DNA of 64,000 bases from an uncultured Phascolarctobacterium sp. Lineage in GTDB: Bacteria; Bacillota; Negativicutes; Acidaminococcales; Acidaminococcaceae. Every line of letters begins with the position of its first letter. The stretch's first letter is position 1. The translations under genes and the position numbers were made by a program. The notes beneath the pieces were generated by a model. That model did no database searches. It saw only the letters and a program-made list of their open reading frames with translations, and was not told the DNA's origin. The stretch is taken from NCBI GenBank assembly GCA_900541915.1, contig UQLS01000002.1, positions 62,001-126,000 on the forward strand, given 5' to 3'. Of the stretch, positions 18,265 to 26,222 are shown piece by piece.

Positions 18265-18310
18265 GCCACCGGATTGTTGGTTGTTGTAGAACAATCTGGT
18301 GGCAATTTTT
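18265..18310 (+). terminator. Terminator after the MATE gene
   Basis: A 14-bp stem with one G-T pair (18265-18278 with 18290-18303), followed by AATTTTTG. It isolates the downstream riboswitch unit. Confidence 0.85.
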
Positions 18311-18354
18311 GTTATTTAGTAAATAAAATAACAGTGTTATCATGCTTATTATTC

Positions 18355-18384
18355 TTGACTATTAATAGTAATATGTGCTAAAAT
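18355..18384 (+). promoter_or_regulatory. Promoter of the cobalamin-riboswitch operon
   Basis: TTGACT (18355-18360), an 18-bp spacer and TAAAAT (18379-18384), about 30 bases before the riboswitch aptamer. Confidence 0.65.
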
Positions 18385-18415
18385 ACTTAAAGGGATATTT
18401 TGACAAAAATATCAT

Positions 18416-18517
18416 CTGAGGTGCTCTCTTAGAAGAGGTGAATTAGGGAATGCGGTGTAAATCCGCAACGGTCACGCCACTGTGAAGCCTTTGGGCAAAG
18501 TCAGATCGCAGCCTCAG
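18416..18517 (+). promoter_or_regulatory. Cobalamin (B12) riboswitch
   Basis: The B12-box core is visible: GGGAATGCGGTGTAAATCCGC followed by the near-invariant GCCACTGT (18476-18483) and then AGTCAGATCGC. The closing P1 helix is CTGAGG (18416-18421) with CCTCAG (18512-18517). The family binds adenosyl- or methylcobalamin and usually turns genes off. Here a terminator at 18603-18640 provides the expression platform. Confidence 0.92.
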
Positions 18518-18602
18518 AATATATGTATTTTCTGCGAGGGACAGAAAGCGTATGAATAGTTCTGTAAAGTAGCATTATGGCAGTATATGTGAAGAAGTAT
18601 TC

Positions 18603-18640
18603 AAATCTCTTTCTGTATTTCGCAGAAAGAGATTTTTTTT
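18603..18640 (+). terminator. Riboswitch expression-platform terminator
   Basis: A 13-bp stem (18603-18615 with 18623-18635), a 7-nt loop and eight T's, located between the B12 aptamer and the first transporter gene. With ligand bound the leader is expected to end here. Confidence 0.85.
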
Positions 18641-18658
18641 ATTGAGGAGATGGTGCTT

Positions 18659-19603
18659 TTGAGTAATAAACAGCTTGTGTACCGTATAGGAGAAATTTTA
18701 CTGGTACTTTTAGGCATCAGCTTTATTACTTTCTGTCTGGTCATGCTTGCTCCGGGTGATCCAGTGCGGCAGATGATTGCCGGTAACGAGGATATTATGG
18801 TTAGTCAGGTAGAAATTGAGGCTTTACGACATGAGCTTGGTCTTGATAAACCTTTTTTCTTTCAGTATTTGGACTGGTTAGGACGGGCATTGCAGGGTAA
18901 TCTGGGATTTTCTTATATGGTAAAGAAACCTGTTGTGGATGAACTCATGCATTCTTTACCGGCAACAATACTGTTGGCTGGTGCTTCTGCCGCATTTATG
19001 CTTGTAGTTTCTGTTCCTTTAGGAATTTATTCTGCTGTGAAACGCAATAGTTTTCTTGATTATTTTGTAAGAGGACTTACCTTTGTTGGTGTATCAATAC
19101 CTAACTTCTGGATGGGTTTGATGTTGTTGTGGATTTTTGGCCTGAAACTGCGCTTATTGCCCATTGTTGGTGGTAGGGTATCATTGGAGAATTTGATTTT
19201 ACCGACATTGACATTGGGGATTGTCATGGCAGCTAAATATACACGGCAGGTTCGTACTGCAGTACTGGAAGAGCTGAATCAGGATTATGTGGCAGGTGCA
19301 AGAGCTCGCGGGATGAGTGAAAGTCATATCCTTTGGAAAGAAGTTTTACCAAATGCCATGTTGCCGCTTATTACATTATTAGGTTTATCTTTTGGTAATC
19401 TGCTTGGTGGCGCGGCTGTTGTTGAAATAGTTTTTTCTTGGCCTGGTCTGGGCTATCTTGCTGTACAATCTATTATCTACCGTGATTTTCAGCTGGTACA
19501 GGGCATTGTGCTGTGGATCGCTTTAATGTATATGGTAATCAATCTGGTAGTAGATTTTTCCTATACTCGCCTTGACCCGAGACTTAGAAAGGCAGGCAGG
19601 TAA
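18659..19603 (+). CDS. ABC importer permease 1 (DppB/NikB type) under a B12 riboswitch
   Basis: A roughly 314-residue inner-membrane permease of the nickel/dipeptide/oligopeptide family. It has the N-terminal GxPxxxM-type segment (MLAPGDPVRQMIAG) and the EAA loop (ARARGMSESHILWKEVLPNA near residue 215). The TTG at 18659, 9 bases after AGGAG, is the better start than an ATG at 18650 adjoining that site. It is the first gene of a five-gene importer whose leader carries a cobalamin riboswitch. Cobalt or a corrinoid is therefore a likelier cargo than a peptide (inference). Confidence 0.85.
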   Translation: MSNKQLVYRIGEILLVLLGISFITFCLVMLAPGDPVRQMIAGNEDIMVSQVEIEALRHELGLDKPFFFQYLDWLGRALQGNLGFSYMVKKPVVDELMHSLPATILLAGASAAFMLVVSVPLGIYSAVKRNSFLDYFVRGLTFVGVSIPNFWMGLMLLWIFGLKLRLLPIVGGRVSLENLILPTLTLGIVMAAKYTRQVRTAVLEELNQDYVAGARARGMSESHILWKEVLPNAMLPLITLLGLSFGNLLGGAAVVEIVFSWPGLGYLAVQSIIYRDFQLVQGIVLWIALMYMVINLVVDFSYTRLDPRLRKAGR

Positions 19604-19604
19604 T

Positions 19605-20441
19605 ATGGATAAAATACTTTATGGCTTAAAAAATAATCGTTCTTTTGCGATAGCAAGCTTTTTTGTGGCATTGTTGATTTTAATAGCAGCAGCAGCTCCG
19701 TTGATTGCGCCTTATGATCCATATGAAGCAATTATGGCTAATGCTTATTTGCCGCCGTCATCAGAACATTTATTTGGTACTGATAAACTTGGCAGAGATA
19801 ATTTCAGCCGCGTGCTTTTTGGTGCGGCTTACTCTTTGAGCAGTGTACTTCTCTTGGTAGTGTTGATTTTTATTGTGGGAACCTCTTTAGGTGTTATTGC
19901 TGGCTACTTTGGCGGAAAAACCGATATTGTTATCATGCGTATAGCTGATATGATGATTTCTTTTCCGGGAATGATTCTGGCTATCGCTATTGCAGGTATT
20001 TTGGGTGGCAGCCTTATTAACGCTATGATAGCGCTGATAATTGTAACATGGACTAAATACGCCAGATTAGCACGAAGTGTGGTCCTGAAAGTTAAAAAAC
20101 GTGATTTTGTTACAGCTGCTATAGTCAACGGCGGTAAACCGATGCATATTCTCTGGCAGCATATATTGCCTAATATTTTGCCGCTAATGGTTATTACAGC
20201 AGCTGCAGATATAGGCGCTATGATGATGGAACTTGCGGGTTTGTCTTTCTTAGGCTTTGGCAGCCAGCCTCCGGCCCCAGAGTGGGGATTAATGCTCAAT
20301 GAAGGTCGCCAGCAGTTGCAAACAGCACCATGGTTAATGGTATTTCCGGGGTTAGCAATTTTTTTGACTGTTGTTGTCTTTAATCTTTGGGGAGATGCAT
20401 TGCGAGATGTACTTGATCCAAGGCAGGAAGATAATGAATGA
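19605..20441 (+). CDS. ABC importer permease 2 (DppC/NikC type)
   Basis: A 278-residue partner permease of the DppC/NikC family. It has an N-terminal DppC-type segment, the motif HLFGTDKLGRDNFSRVLFGA (about residue 56) and EAA loop (AAIVNGGKPMHILWQHILPN about 178). The ATG at 19605 starts right behind the stop of the first permease; upstream in-frame codons lie within that gene. It forms the heteromeric channel with its neighbour. Confidence 0.87.
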   Translation: MDKILYGLKNNRSFAIASFFVALLILIAAAAPLIAPYDPYEAIMANAYLPPSSEHLFGTDKLGRDNFSRVLFGAAYSLSSVLLLVVLIFIVGTSLGVIAGYFGGKTDIVIMRIADMMISFPGMILAIAIAGILGGSLINAMIALIIVTWTKYARLARSVVLKVKKRDFVTAAIVNGGKPMHILWQHILPNILPLMVITAAADIGAMMMELAGLSFLGFGSQPPAPEWGLMLNEGRQQLQTAPWLMVFPGLAIFLTVVVFNLWGDALRDVLDPRQEDNE

Positions 20442-20473
20442 TAAACTTAAATTGGTAAAAGGGGTGTAATCAA

Positions 20474-22042
20474 ATGAAAAAATTTTACAAAAGTGCTGCT
20501 GTAGCGACAATGATGGGATTATTGACTTTGGCTGTAGCTGGCTGCGGTGATGATAAAGTTGCACCGGTTTCCAGTGAAAAACTTAAATTTGGTGTAACTA
20601 ATTTTGCAGATAGCCTTGAACCGACTGATAACTTCTTCGGTTGGGTAGTTATGCGTTATGGTCTTGGTGAATGTCTGTCTAAATTTGATGATAAAATGAA
20701 TGTCGTACCTTGGCTGGCAGAGAGCTGGCAGATTAGCGATGATAAATTGACATGGACATTTAAGATTAATGATAAGGTAGTATTTTCCAATGGCGATAAA
20801 TTAACAGCTGAAATTGCTAAGGAATCGATTGAACGCGCATTTAAAAATAATGCACGTGCACAGTCTTTCTTTACCTATGCGGAAATCAAAGCTGATGGAC
20901 AGAACCTTATAATCAGAACAGATAAGCCTGTTCCCACATTGCCGGGAATGCTTGCTGATCCTCTTTTCATCATTATTGATACTAAGGTTACAGATCGTGA
21001 TTATGCTAAAGAAGGACCGATTTGTACCGGTCCGTATATGGTGAAATCCTACAGCAAATCTAAAGCTGAAATGGTTGCAAATCCTAATTACTGGGATGGC
21101 AAAGTACCGTTTAAGGCAGTAGATATTCCTACTATTGATGATCCTAATACCCGTGCCATGGCTTTACAGTCCGGAGAAATAGACTTTGCGATAAATATTG
21201 CTGCAGGTGATTTGGACCTGTTTAAAAATGATAATTATAAAATTTCTGAGATTGCTTCTCTGCGTACAGTACTTGCTCAGATGAATATGAATGAAGGCAA
21301 GCCTTTGGCTGATCCGAAGGTACGTGCGGCTCTTATTAGCTGCTTGGATCGTGAAACTTATAATAAAGTGCTGTTAAAAGATACCTTTATTCCCGGCAAG
21401 GCTCCTGTACCGCCTTCTTTGGACTACGGCTTTGACCAGTTGAATGATCCCAACAGCTATAATGTAGAACGTGCGAAAAAACTGTTGGCTGAAGCAGGAT
21501 GGAAAGATACTAACGGTGATGGTTATGTAGATAAAAACGGCAAAAATATGGAACTTGATTTTGTTTACTACAGTGGACGTGCTGAACTTCCGTTATATGC
21601 TGAAGCTACTCAAGCAGATGCAAAAAAAATCGGTATTAAAGTAAATATGAAAAATGTAGATTACAACGTACTTGATCCGATGCGCAGAAATGGTGAGTTT
21701 GATTTGATTATTTCTAACATTCTTACTGCTAACAGCGGCGATCCTGAGGTTTATCTCAACTGGTACTGGAAAACCAATGTTAATGGCAGTCAGCCCCAGA
21801 ATTCTACTGGCTACAGCAATCCTGAATTTGATGCTTTGAGCGATCAGCTGGCAGTAGAGTTTGATCCGGCAAAGCGTCGTGATTTAATGATTAAGATGCA
21901 GCAGATACTGCTGAATGATGGTGTGGCTCTGTTCTTTGGCTATCCTAAAACTAATTTGGTAAGTAAAGCTTCTGTGCAGGATGCCGATATTAAACCGGCT
22001 GACTATTACTGGCTGACCAAGGATATCAAACCTGCACAATAA
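20474..22042 (+). CDS. ABC importer substrate-binding lipoprotein (SBP family 5)
   Basis: A 522-residue extracytoplasmic receptor of the OppA/NikA family (SBP_bac_5) with a lipoprotein signal (lipobox VAGC, Cys23). Family landmarks include LAESWQISDDKLTWTFKI near residue 78 and the ERAFKNN segment. It determines cargo for the neighbouring permeases. Family 5 proteins bind peptides, nickel or metal-chelate complexes, so sequence alone does not tell which. The riboswitch upstream suggests cobalt, a cobalt chelate or a corrinoid precursor. Confidence 0.85.
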   Translation: MKKFYKSAAVATMMGLLTLAVAGCGDDKVAPVSSEKLKFGVTNFADSLEPTDNFFGWVVMRYGLGECLSKFDDKMNVVPWLAESWQISDDKLTWTFKINDKVVFSNGDKLTAEIAKESIERAFKNNARAQSFFTYAEIKADGQNLIIRTDKPVPTLPGMLADPLFIIIDTKVTDRDYAKEGPICTGPYMVKSYSKSKAEMVANPNYWDGKVPFKAVDIPTIDDPNTRAMALQSGEIDFAINIAAGDLDLFKNDNYKISEIASLRTVLAQMNMNEGKPLADPKVRAALISCLDRETYNKVLLKDTFIPGKAPVPPSLDYGFDQLNDPNSYNVERAKKLLAEAGWKDTNGDGYVDKNGKNMELDFVYYSGRAELPLYAEATQADAKKIGIKVNMKNVDYNVLDPMRRNGEFDLIISNILTANSGDPEVYLNWYWKTNVNGSQPQNSTGYSNPEFDALSDQLAVEFDPAKRRDLMIKMQQILLNDGVALFFGYPKTNLVSKASVQDADIKPADYYWLTKDIKPAQ

Positions 22043-22063
22043 TAAAGAAGGTGTTGTTAATTA

Positions 22064-22855
22064 ATGCTTTTGGAAGTAAAAGATTTACAGATAAGCTACG
22101 GAAATAAAATAACAGTAGATAAAGCCAGCTTTTCACTTGAAAAGGGAGAAATACTTTCTATTGTAGGTGAGAGCGGCAGCGGCAAAACTACTGTGATTCG
22201 TGCTCTGATGGGATGTTTGCCGGGAAACGGGCATGTCAGTGGCGGGGACATTCTGTTTGAAGGTCGTAGTGTACTAGGTAATACTGCTGACGACTGGCGT
22301 AAAATGTGCGGCGAAGAGATGTCCATGATTTTTCAGGATAGTGGTAATATGATTAATCCTATCCGAAAAATCGGCAAGCAGTTTATAGATTACATTATTG
22401 CTCATAGGCCGAATATTTCTAAAGCAGATGCCTATAAAATGGCTGTTGCCATGCTGGATGATGTCCGGCTTCCAAATCCTGATAATATTATGAACAGTTA
22501 TCCGTTTGAGTTATCTGGTGGTATGCGGCAGCGTGTAGGTATAGCAATAGCAATGGTTTTTCAGCCTAAAATTCTGCTGGCTGATGAGCCTACGAGCGCA
22601 CTTGATGTAACTACGCAGGCGCAGATTATTCGCCAGATTGTGGATGTACGTAACGAGTTCAATGCGGCAGTTATTATTGTTACGCATAATCTTGGTGTAG
22701 CGTCCTATATGTCTAATAAAATAATCGTTATGAAAGATGGACATATTGTTGAAAGCGGCCTTCGTGAAGATATTATTAGTAATCCGCAGCATGAATATAC
22801 CAAGGAGCTGCTTGCTTCGGTACCTGTAATGGGAGGTAAAAAGTATTATGAATGA
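22064..22855 (+). CDS. ABC importer ATP-binding protein 1 (DppD/NikD type)
   Basis: A 263-residue ATPase with Walker A GESGSGKTT (about residue 35), Q-loop FQDSGNMINPI, signature LSGGMRQRVGIAIAM and Walker B ILLADEPTSALD. It lacks the extended C-terminal Cys-rich oligopeptide motif that its partner has. It overlaps the next gene by 8 bases, in keeping with heterodimer formation. Confidence 0.88.
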   Translation: MLLEVKDLQISYGNKITVDKASFSLEKGEILSIVGESGSGKTTVIRALMGCLPGNGHVSGGDILFEGRSVLGNTADDWRKMCGEEMSMIFQDSGNMINPIRKIGKQFIDYIIAHRPNISKADAYKMAVAMLDDVRLPNPDNIMNSYPFELSGGMRQRVGIAIAMVFQPKILLADEPTSALDVTTQAQIIRQIVDVRNEFNAAVIIVTHNLGVASYMSNKIIVMKDGHIVESGLREDIISNPQHEYTKELLASVPVMGGKKYYE

Positions 22856-23825
22856 GAAACATATTGCTTATACTGAACCGAAGGTAATTTTGGAGGTTAA
22901 AAATCTTACCAAAAAATTTGCAGTTGAGGGTGGAAAAACTTTAACTGCCTGCAATAATGTCAGTCTGCGCGTATATAAAGGGCAGACACTTGGCATTATC
23001 GGTGAAAGTGGCTGCGGAAAGAGCACATTGGTACGTACGCTAATGCAGATTCATCCTGCTGATGGAGGACAAGTATTATTTTACGGAAAGGATTTACTGC
23101 AGGCGAAAGGTGAACAAGCCCGTCAGAACAGGCGAAAAATACAGATGGTTTTCCAAGATCCTACAGCAGCATTTAATCCGAAAATGAAAATAAAGGATAT
23201 TCTGTGTGAGCCGCTGAAAAATTTTGGAATGATTAAGGACAGCGAGGTTGATGCCAAGGCAGAAGAATTACTTCGATTGGTAGAGCTGCCGACAGATTTT
23301 AAAGATCGTTATCCGCACAGTATGAGTGGCGGTCAACGACAACGTATAGGCATTGCGAGAGCTATATCTTTGAATCCTGAAATTATTATCTGTGATGAGG
23401 CTACCAGTGCACTTGATGTTTCCGTACAGAGAAAAGTATGTGAACTGCTTGTAAAGCTCCAGAAAGAGCAAGGAATAACTTTTATATTTATATGTCATGA
23501 TATAGGACTGGTTGACTTAATGTGTCATCAGGTGGCTGTCATGTATTTGGGCAACGTAGTAGAAATTATTGAAAAAGGTAAAATTGATGGCCATACTGTA
23601 CATCCTTATTCACAGGCGCTTTTAAAGGCTGTATTTAAAGTACATTTTAAACCTGGAGAAAAAATACAGACTTTGGAAGGTGAAGTTCCCAGTCCTTTAG
23701 ACTTGCCGAATGGTTGTCCTTTTCAAAGCCGCTGTGAAAAGTGCTCAGATATATGTCGTAGTGAAAAGCCTCGACTTAGAAAAATAGATGAAGGCCATTA
23801 TGTAGCTTGCCATTTTGTGAAATAA
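22848..23825 (+). CDS. ABC importer ATP-binding protein 2 (DppF/OppF type)
   Basis: A 325-residue ATPase with Walker A GESGCGKST (about residue 53), Q-loop FQDPTAAFNPKM, signature MSGGQRQRIGIARAI and Walker B IIICDEATSALD. The C-terminal oligopeptide/dipeptide-transporter domain is complete, with the Cys set CPFQSRCEKCSDIC near residue 290. In some relatives this domain carries an Fe-S cluster. It is the last gene of the riboswitch-controlled operon, with a terminator 33 bases on. Confidence 0.9.
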   Translation: MNEKHIAYTEPKVILEVKNLTKKFAVEGGKTLTACNNVSLRVYKGQTLGIIGESGCGKSTLVRTLMQIHPADGGQVLFYGKDLLQAKGEQARQNRRKIQMVFQDPTAAFNPKMKIKDILCEPLKNFGMIKDSEVDAKAEELLRLVELPTDFKDRYPHSMSGGQRQRIGIARAISLNPEIIICDEATSALDVSVQRKVCELLVKLQKEQGITFIFICHDIGLVDLMCHQVAVMYLGNVVEIIEKGKIDGHTVHPYSQALLKAVFKVHFKPGEKIQTLEGEVPSPLDLPNGCPFQSRCEKCSDICRSEKPRLRKIDEGHYVACHFVK

Positions 23826-23857
23826 TATAAAGTGTATTAAGTGAAGAGTAAATAAAG

Positions 23858-23896
23858 AAAAAGAGTATCTTTCTGAAAAGAAAGATACTCTTTTTT
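23858..23896 (+). terminator. Terminator of the riboswitch-controlled transporter operon
   Basis: A 17-bp perfect stem (23858-23874 with 23879-23895) with a GAAA loop and T-rich 3' arm; among the strongest in the window. Confidence 0.92.
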
Positions 23897-24007
23897 GATA
23901 GAAAGCTTGTTATCTTATTTATACCTTTAGAATTCGATGAATCAGATCAAGAAAGAACTCATTTGCCAGCAGAACCCGAAAGCATAGAAATGAAATTTGT
24001 TTTATAA
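23897..24007 (+). pseudogene. Possible 3' remnant of an unidentified gene
   Basis: A frame open for 36 codons between two terminators has no start codon or ribosome-binding site. It ends in a protein-like acidic tail (LEFDESDQERTHLPAEPESI) and a TAA at 24005. A separate terminator follows 22 bases later. The composition looks like the C-terminus of a lost gene, perhaps a transposase, but I do not recognise it. It may equally be chance. Confidence 0.25.
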
Positions 24008-24028
24008 AATATTATCTATATATCGTGC

Positions 24029-24062
24029 AAAAAGCAGTCAGTTAATTGCTGACTGCTTTTTT
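24029..24062 (+). terminator. Second terminator upstream of the his operon
   Basis: A 13-bp stem (24029-24041 with 24049-24061), 7-nt loop and T-rich tail. No intact gene precedes it within 200 bases. Confidence 0.85.
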
Positions 24063-24391
24063 GTTTGCAGAATATAAGCATAGGTAAAAAATACTTATAG
24101 CTATACAAAGGAAATAAGTACAGTACTTACTTGGGAATTTTTTATTTTATATTTATATGTTTTTTAATCGGCTTTAATAAAAATAGATAGAAAAAGTAAA
24201 GGAATATGATAATGTAACAATGATTACTTATACTGAAATGATAAAAATATTTCGACAAATTTAATAATCTGTAAAATAAATTACAGAAAAAAGAATAATT
24301 TTTGCATTGAAAAAATTTATTTACAGATTTCTTTACTTTAAATAAATAAAGTGATAAAGTACTAAACAATCAAAGTACTATTGGGGGGATT
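24063..24391 (+). promoter_or_regulatory. his operon upstream region with promoter and tandem operator-like repeat
   Basis: This 330-bp AT-rich stretch has no gene I can support. A promoter-like TTTACA (24320-24325), 17 bp, TAAATA (24343-24348) is followed by two exact copies of AAAGTACTA (24356-24364 and 24372-24380), 16 bp apart, over the expected transcription start. A GGGGGG ribosome site lies just before the ATG. There is no T-box signature and no histidine-rich leader peptide, two common ways to regulate his genes. Repressor binding at the repeats is inference. Confidence 0.45.
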
Positions 24392-25561
24392 ATGGTGGAG
24401 AGGAAAATATACGAAATACCTTATGGAACTAAAGATATTTTGCCTGGAGAGATGAAAATAAGACGGGCTATAGAAAATAAGATTATCAATGTTTTCTGCA
24501 AATGGGGTTACGATGAGGTTAAAACTCCCAGTTTTGAATATGCAGACATTTTTAAGATTACTGATAAGGAAAGTGATTTTCGTTTTTTTGACCGTAATAA
24601 TAATTTGCTTGCATTAAGAAATGATATGACTGCGCCAATTGCCAGAGTGGCTGCTAACAGGCTGCAGGATGAGAATAAAATTAAACGATTATGTTATCTG
24701 GCAAGCTTGTACAGATATGAAAATATCCAGGCTGGCAAACAATGTGAGTTTGAACAGGCTGGTGTAGAGCTTTTTGGTGCAAGCGGAGCCGCTGCTGATG
24801 CAGAGGTAATTGTATTGGCTGCTGAAAGTCTGCAAGCAGCCGGAATTAAAAATTTTACTATCAGTTTGGGACATATTGGCTTTATTGATGGATTGTGTCG
24901 TGATGCAGGACTCGATCCAGAGCAGATAAGGAGTGTAAAGGAAAATCTTCGCAGACATGATGCTGTTGCTATGGAAGAAATAGCTGCTTCGTTAACTGAA
25001 GCAGGCAGTCAGCTGCAAAATATATTCAGCAGATTACTTTTTCTGCAAGGAAAGCAGGAACTTTTAGATGAGCTGGCTACTGCACTGCAAGGTAAAAAGG
25101 TAAGCAAAGCTTTGGACGACTTGAGGCAGATATATAATTTAGTAAAAGCATATGGTTATGGTGATTATGTAAGCTTTGACTTGGGATTGAACAGATCCCT
25201 TGATTATTATACGGGAATGCTGTTTGAGATTTATTTGCCAGAATTAGGCTTTTCAGTAGCTGGTGGGGGACGTTATGACCGAATGATGGATAAATTTGGT
25301 ATGGATTGCCCTGCTACTGGTTTTGCTTTGGGAATTGAGCGCATCATCCTTGCTTTGGAAAGGCAGGGTGCACTTGATTACAGCAGACGTTGGGATGTTT
25401 TTGTGGCGTGGGGAGAAGGAAATATTGTACAGGCTATAGTAAAAGCCGATGCTCTGCGAAAAGAAGGACGCAGTGTAAAACTGGCTGTAGAGCCAATGAC
25501 GTTACAGCAGGCTGCGGAACAGGTAAGCAGTAATTGCTGCTGCAGTTTGGTCTATGTTTGA
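24392..25561 (+). CDS. hisZ: ATP phosphoribosyltransferase regulatory subunit HisZ
   Basis: A 389-residue histidyl-tRNA-synthetase paralogue that does not charge tRNA. It joins short HisG to make an active, histidine-inhibited ATP phosphoribosyltransferase. Class II synthetase motifs are visible (GTKDILPGE at the N-terminus, RNDMTAPIARV near residue 75, GGGRYDRMMDKFG near 291). The anticodon-binding domain is missing, as in HisZ. It is the first gene of the his operon and precedes the short hisG that needs it. Confidence 0.93.
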   Translation: MVERKIYEIPYGTKDILPGEMKIRRAIENKIINVFCKWGYDEVKTPSFEYADIFKITDKESDFRFFDRNNNLLALRNDMTAPIARVAANRLQDENKIKRLCYLASLYRYENIQAGKQCEFEQAGVELFGASGAAADAEVIVLAAESLQAAGIKNFTISLGHIGFIDGLCRDAGLDPEQIRSVKENLRRHDAVAMEEIAASLTEAGSQLQNIFSRLLFLQGKQELLDELATALQGKKVSKALDDLRQIYNLVKAYGYGDYVSFDLGLNRSLDYYTGMLFEIYLPELGFSVAGGGRYDRMMDKFGMDCPATGFALGIERIILALERQGALDYSRRWDVFVAWGEGNIVQAIVKADALRKEGRSVKLAVEPMTLQQAAEQVSSNCCCSLVYV

Positions 25562-25573
25562 GGGGGAGAGTTT

Positions 25574-26218
25574 ATGGACGAATATATTACTATTGCCTTG
25601 CCGAAAGGCAAGCTGTTTGATAAAGCAGTTAAGCTCTTGGCAAAGGTTGGCTATAGTGCAGATAATATTTCAGAGGATTCCCGTAAACTGGTTATTGTTA
25701 ATGAAAAAGCTAAGGTAAAATTCATTATTGCCAAGACCGTAGATGTACCGACTTATGTAGAATATGGTGCTGCTGATCTGGGAATTATAGGTAAAGATGT
25801 TTTGGCGGAAGAAAATAAGGATATAGTGGAATTATTAGACCTTAAGTTTGGTAAATGCAGACTAATGCTGGCAGTACCCGAAGCAAAGCGATTGACGAAG
25901 CTGGAGGATTATGCGCATTTAAGAGTGGCTACCAAATATCCTAATTGTGCTAAACGATATTTTGATGAGCTGGGTATTCAGACTGAAATTATCAAGCTGA
26001 ACGGCTCTATCGAATTGGGGCCGATTGTGGGATTGAGTGAGCTTATAGTTGATATTGTAGAAACAGGCACTACTTTGCGGGAAAATAATCTTACAGAGGT
26101 TGCTTCCATTTTTACGGCAACATCAAGATTGATTGCCAATAAAGCAAGTTTCCGATTAAAGTTTGACAGGATATCACGTTTAACAGAAGATTTAAGGGAA
26201 GTTTTGAAAGAAGGTTAA
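25574..26218 (+). CDS. hisG: ATP phosphoribosyltransferase catalytic subunit, short form HisG
   Basis: HisG catalyses the first step of histidine synthesis, joining ATP and PRPP. The 214-residue length marks the short form, lacking the C-terminal regulatory domain. Control therefore comes from HisZ, encoded just before. N-terminal ALPKGKLFD and the PRPP-binding EIVETGTTLREN-like segment (DIVETGTTLRENNL near residue 158) are present. Confidence 0.95.
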   Translation: MDEYITIALPKGKLFDKAVKLLAKVGYSADNISEDSRKLVIVNEKAKVKFIIAKTVDVPTYVEYGAADLGIIGKDVLAEENKDIVELLDLKFGKCRLMLAVPEAKRLTKLEDYAHLRVATKYPNCAKRYFDELGIQTEIIKLNGSIELGPIVGLSELIVDIVETGTTLRENNLTEVASIFTATSRLIANKASFRLKFDRISRLTEDLREVLKEG

Positions 26219-26222
26219 GCAG

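Noticed and set aside
24142..24369. A 75-codon minus-strand frame upstream of hisZ
   Set aside because: Low-complexity Phe/Leu/Lys composition typical of AT-rich DNA, no good ribosome site, and it overlaps the his promoter region.
24063..24391. T-box or histidine leader peptide for the his operon
   Set aside because: No specifier-loop or antiterminator signature (GGGTGGNACC) and no run of His codons were found.
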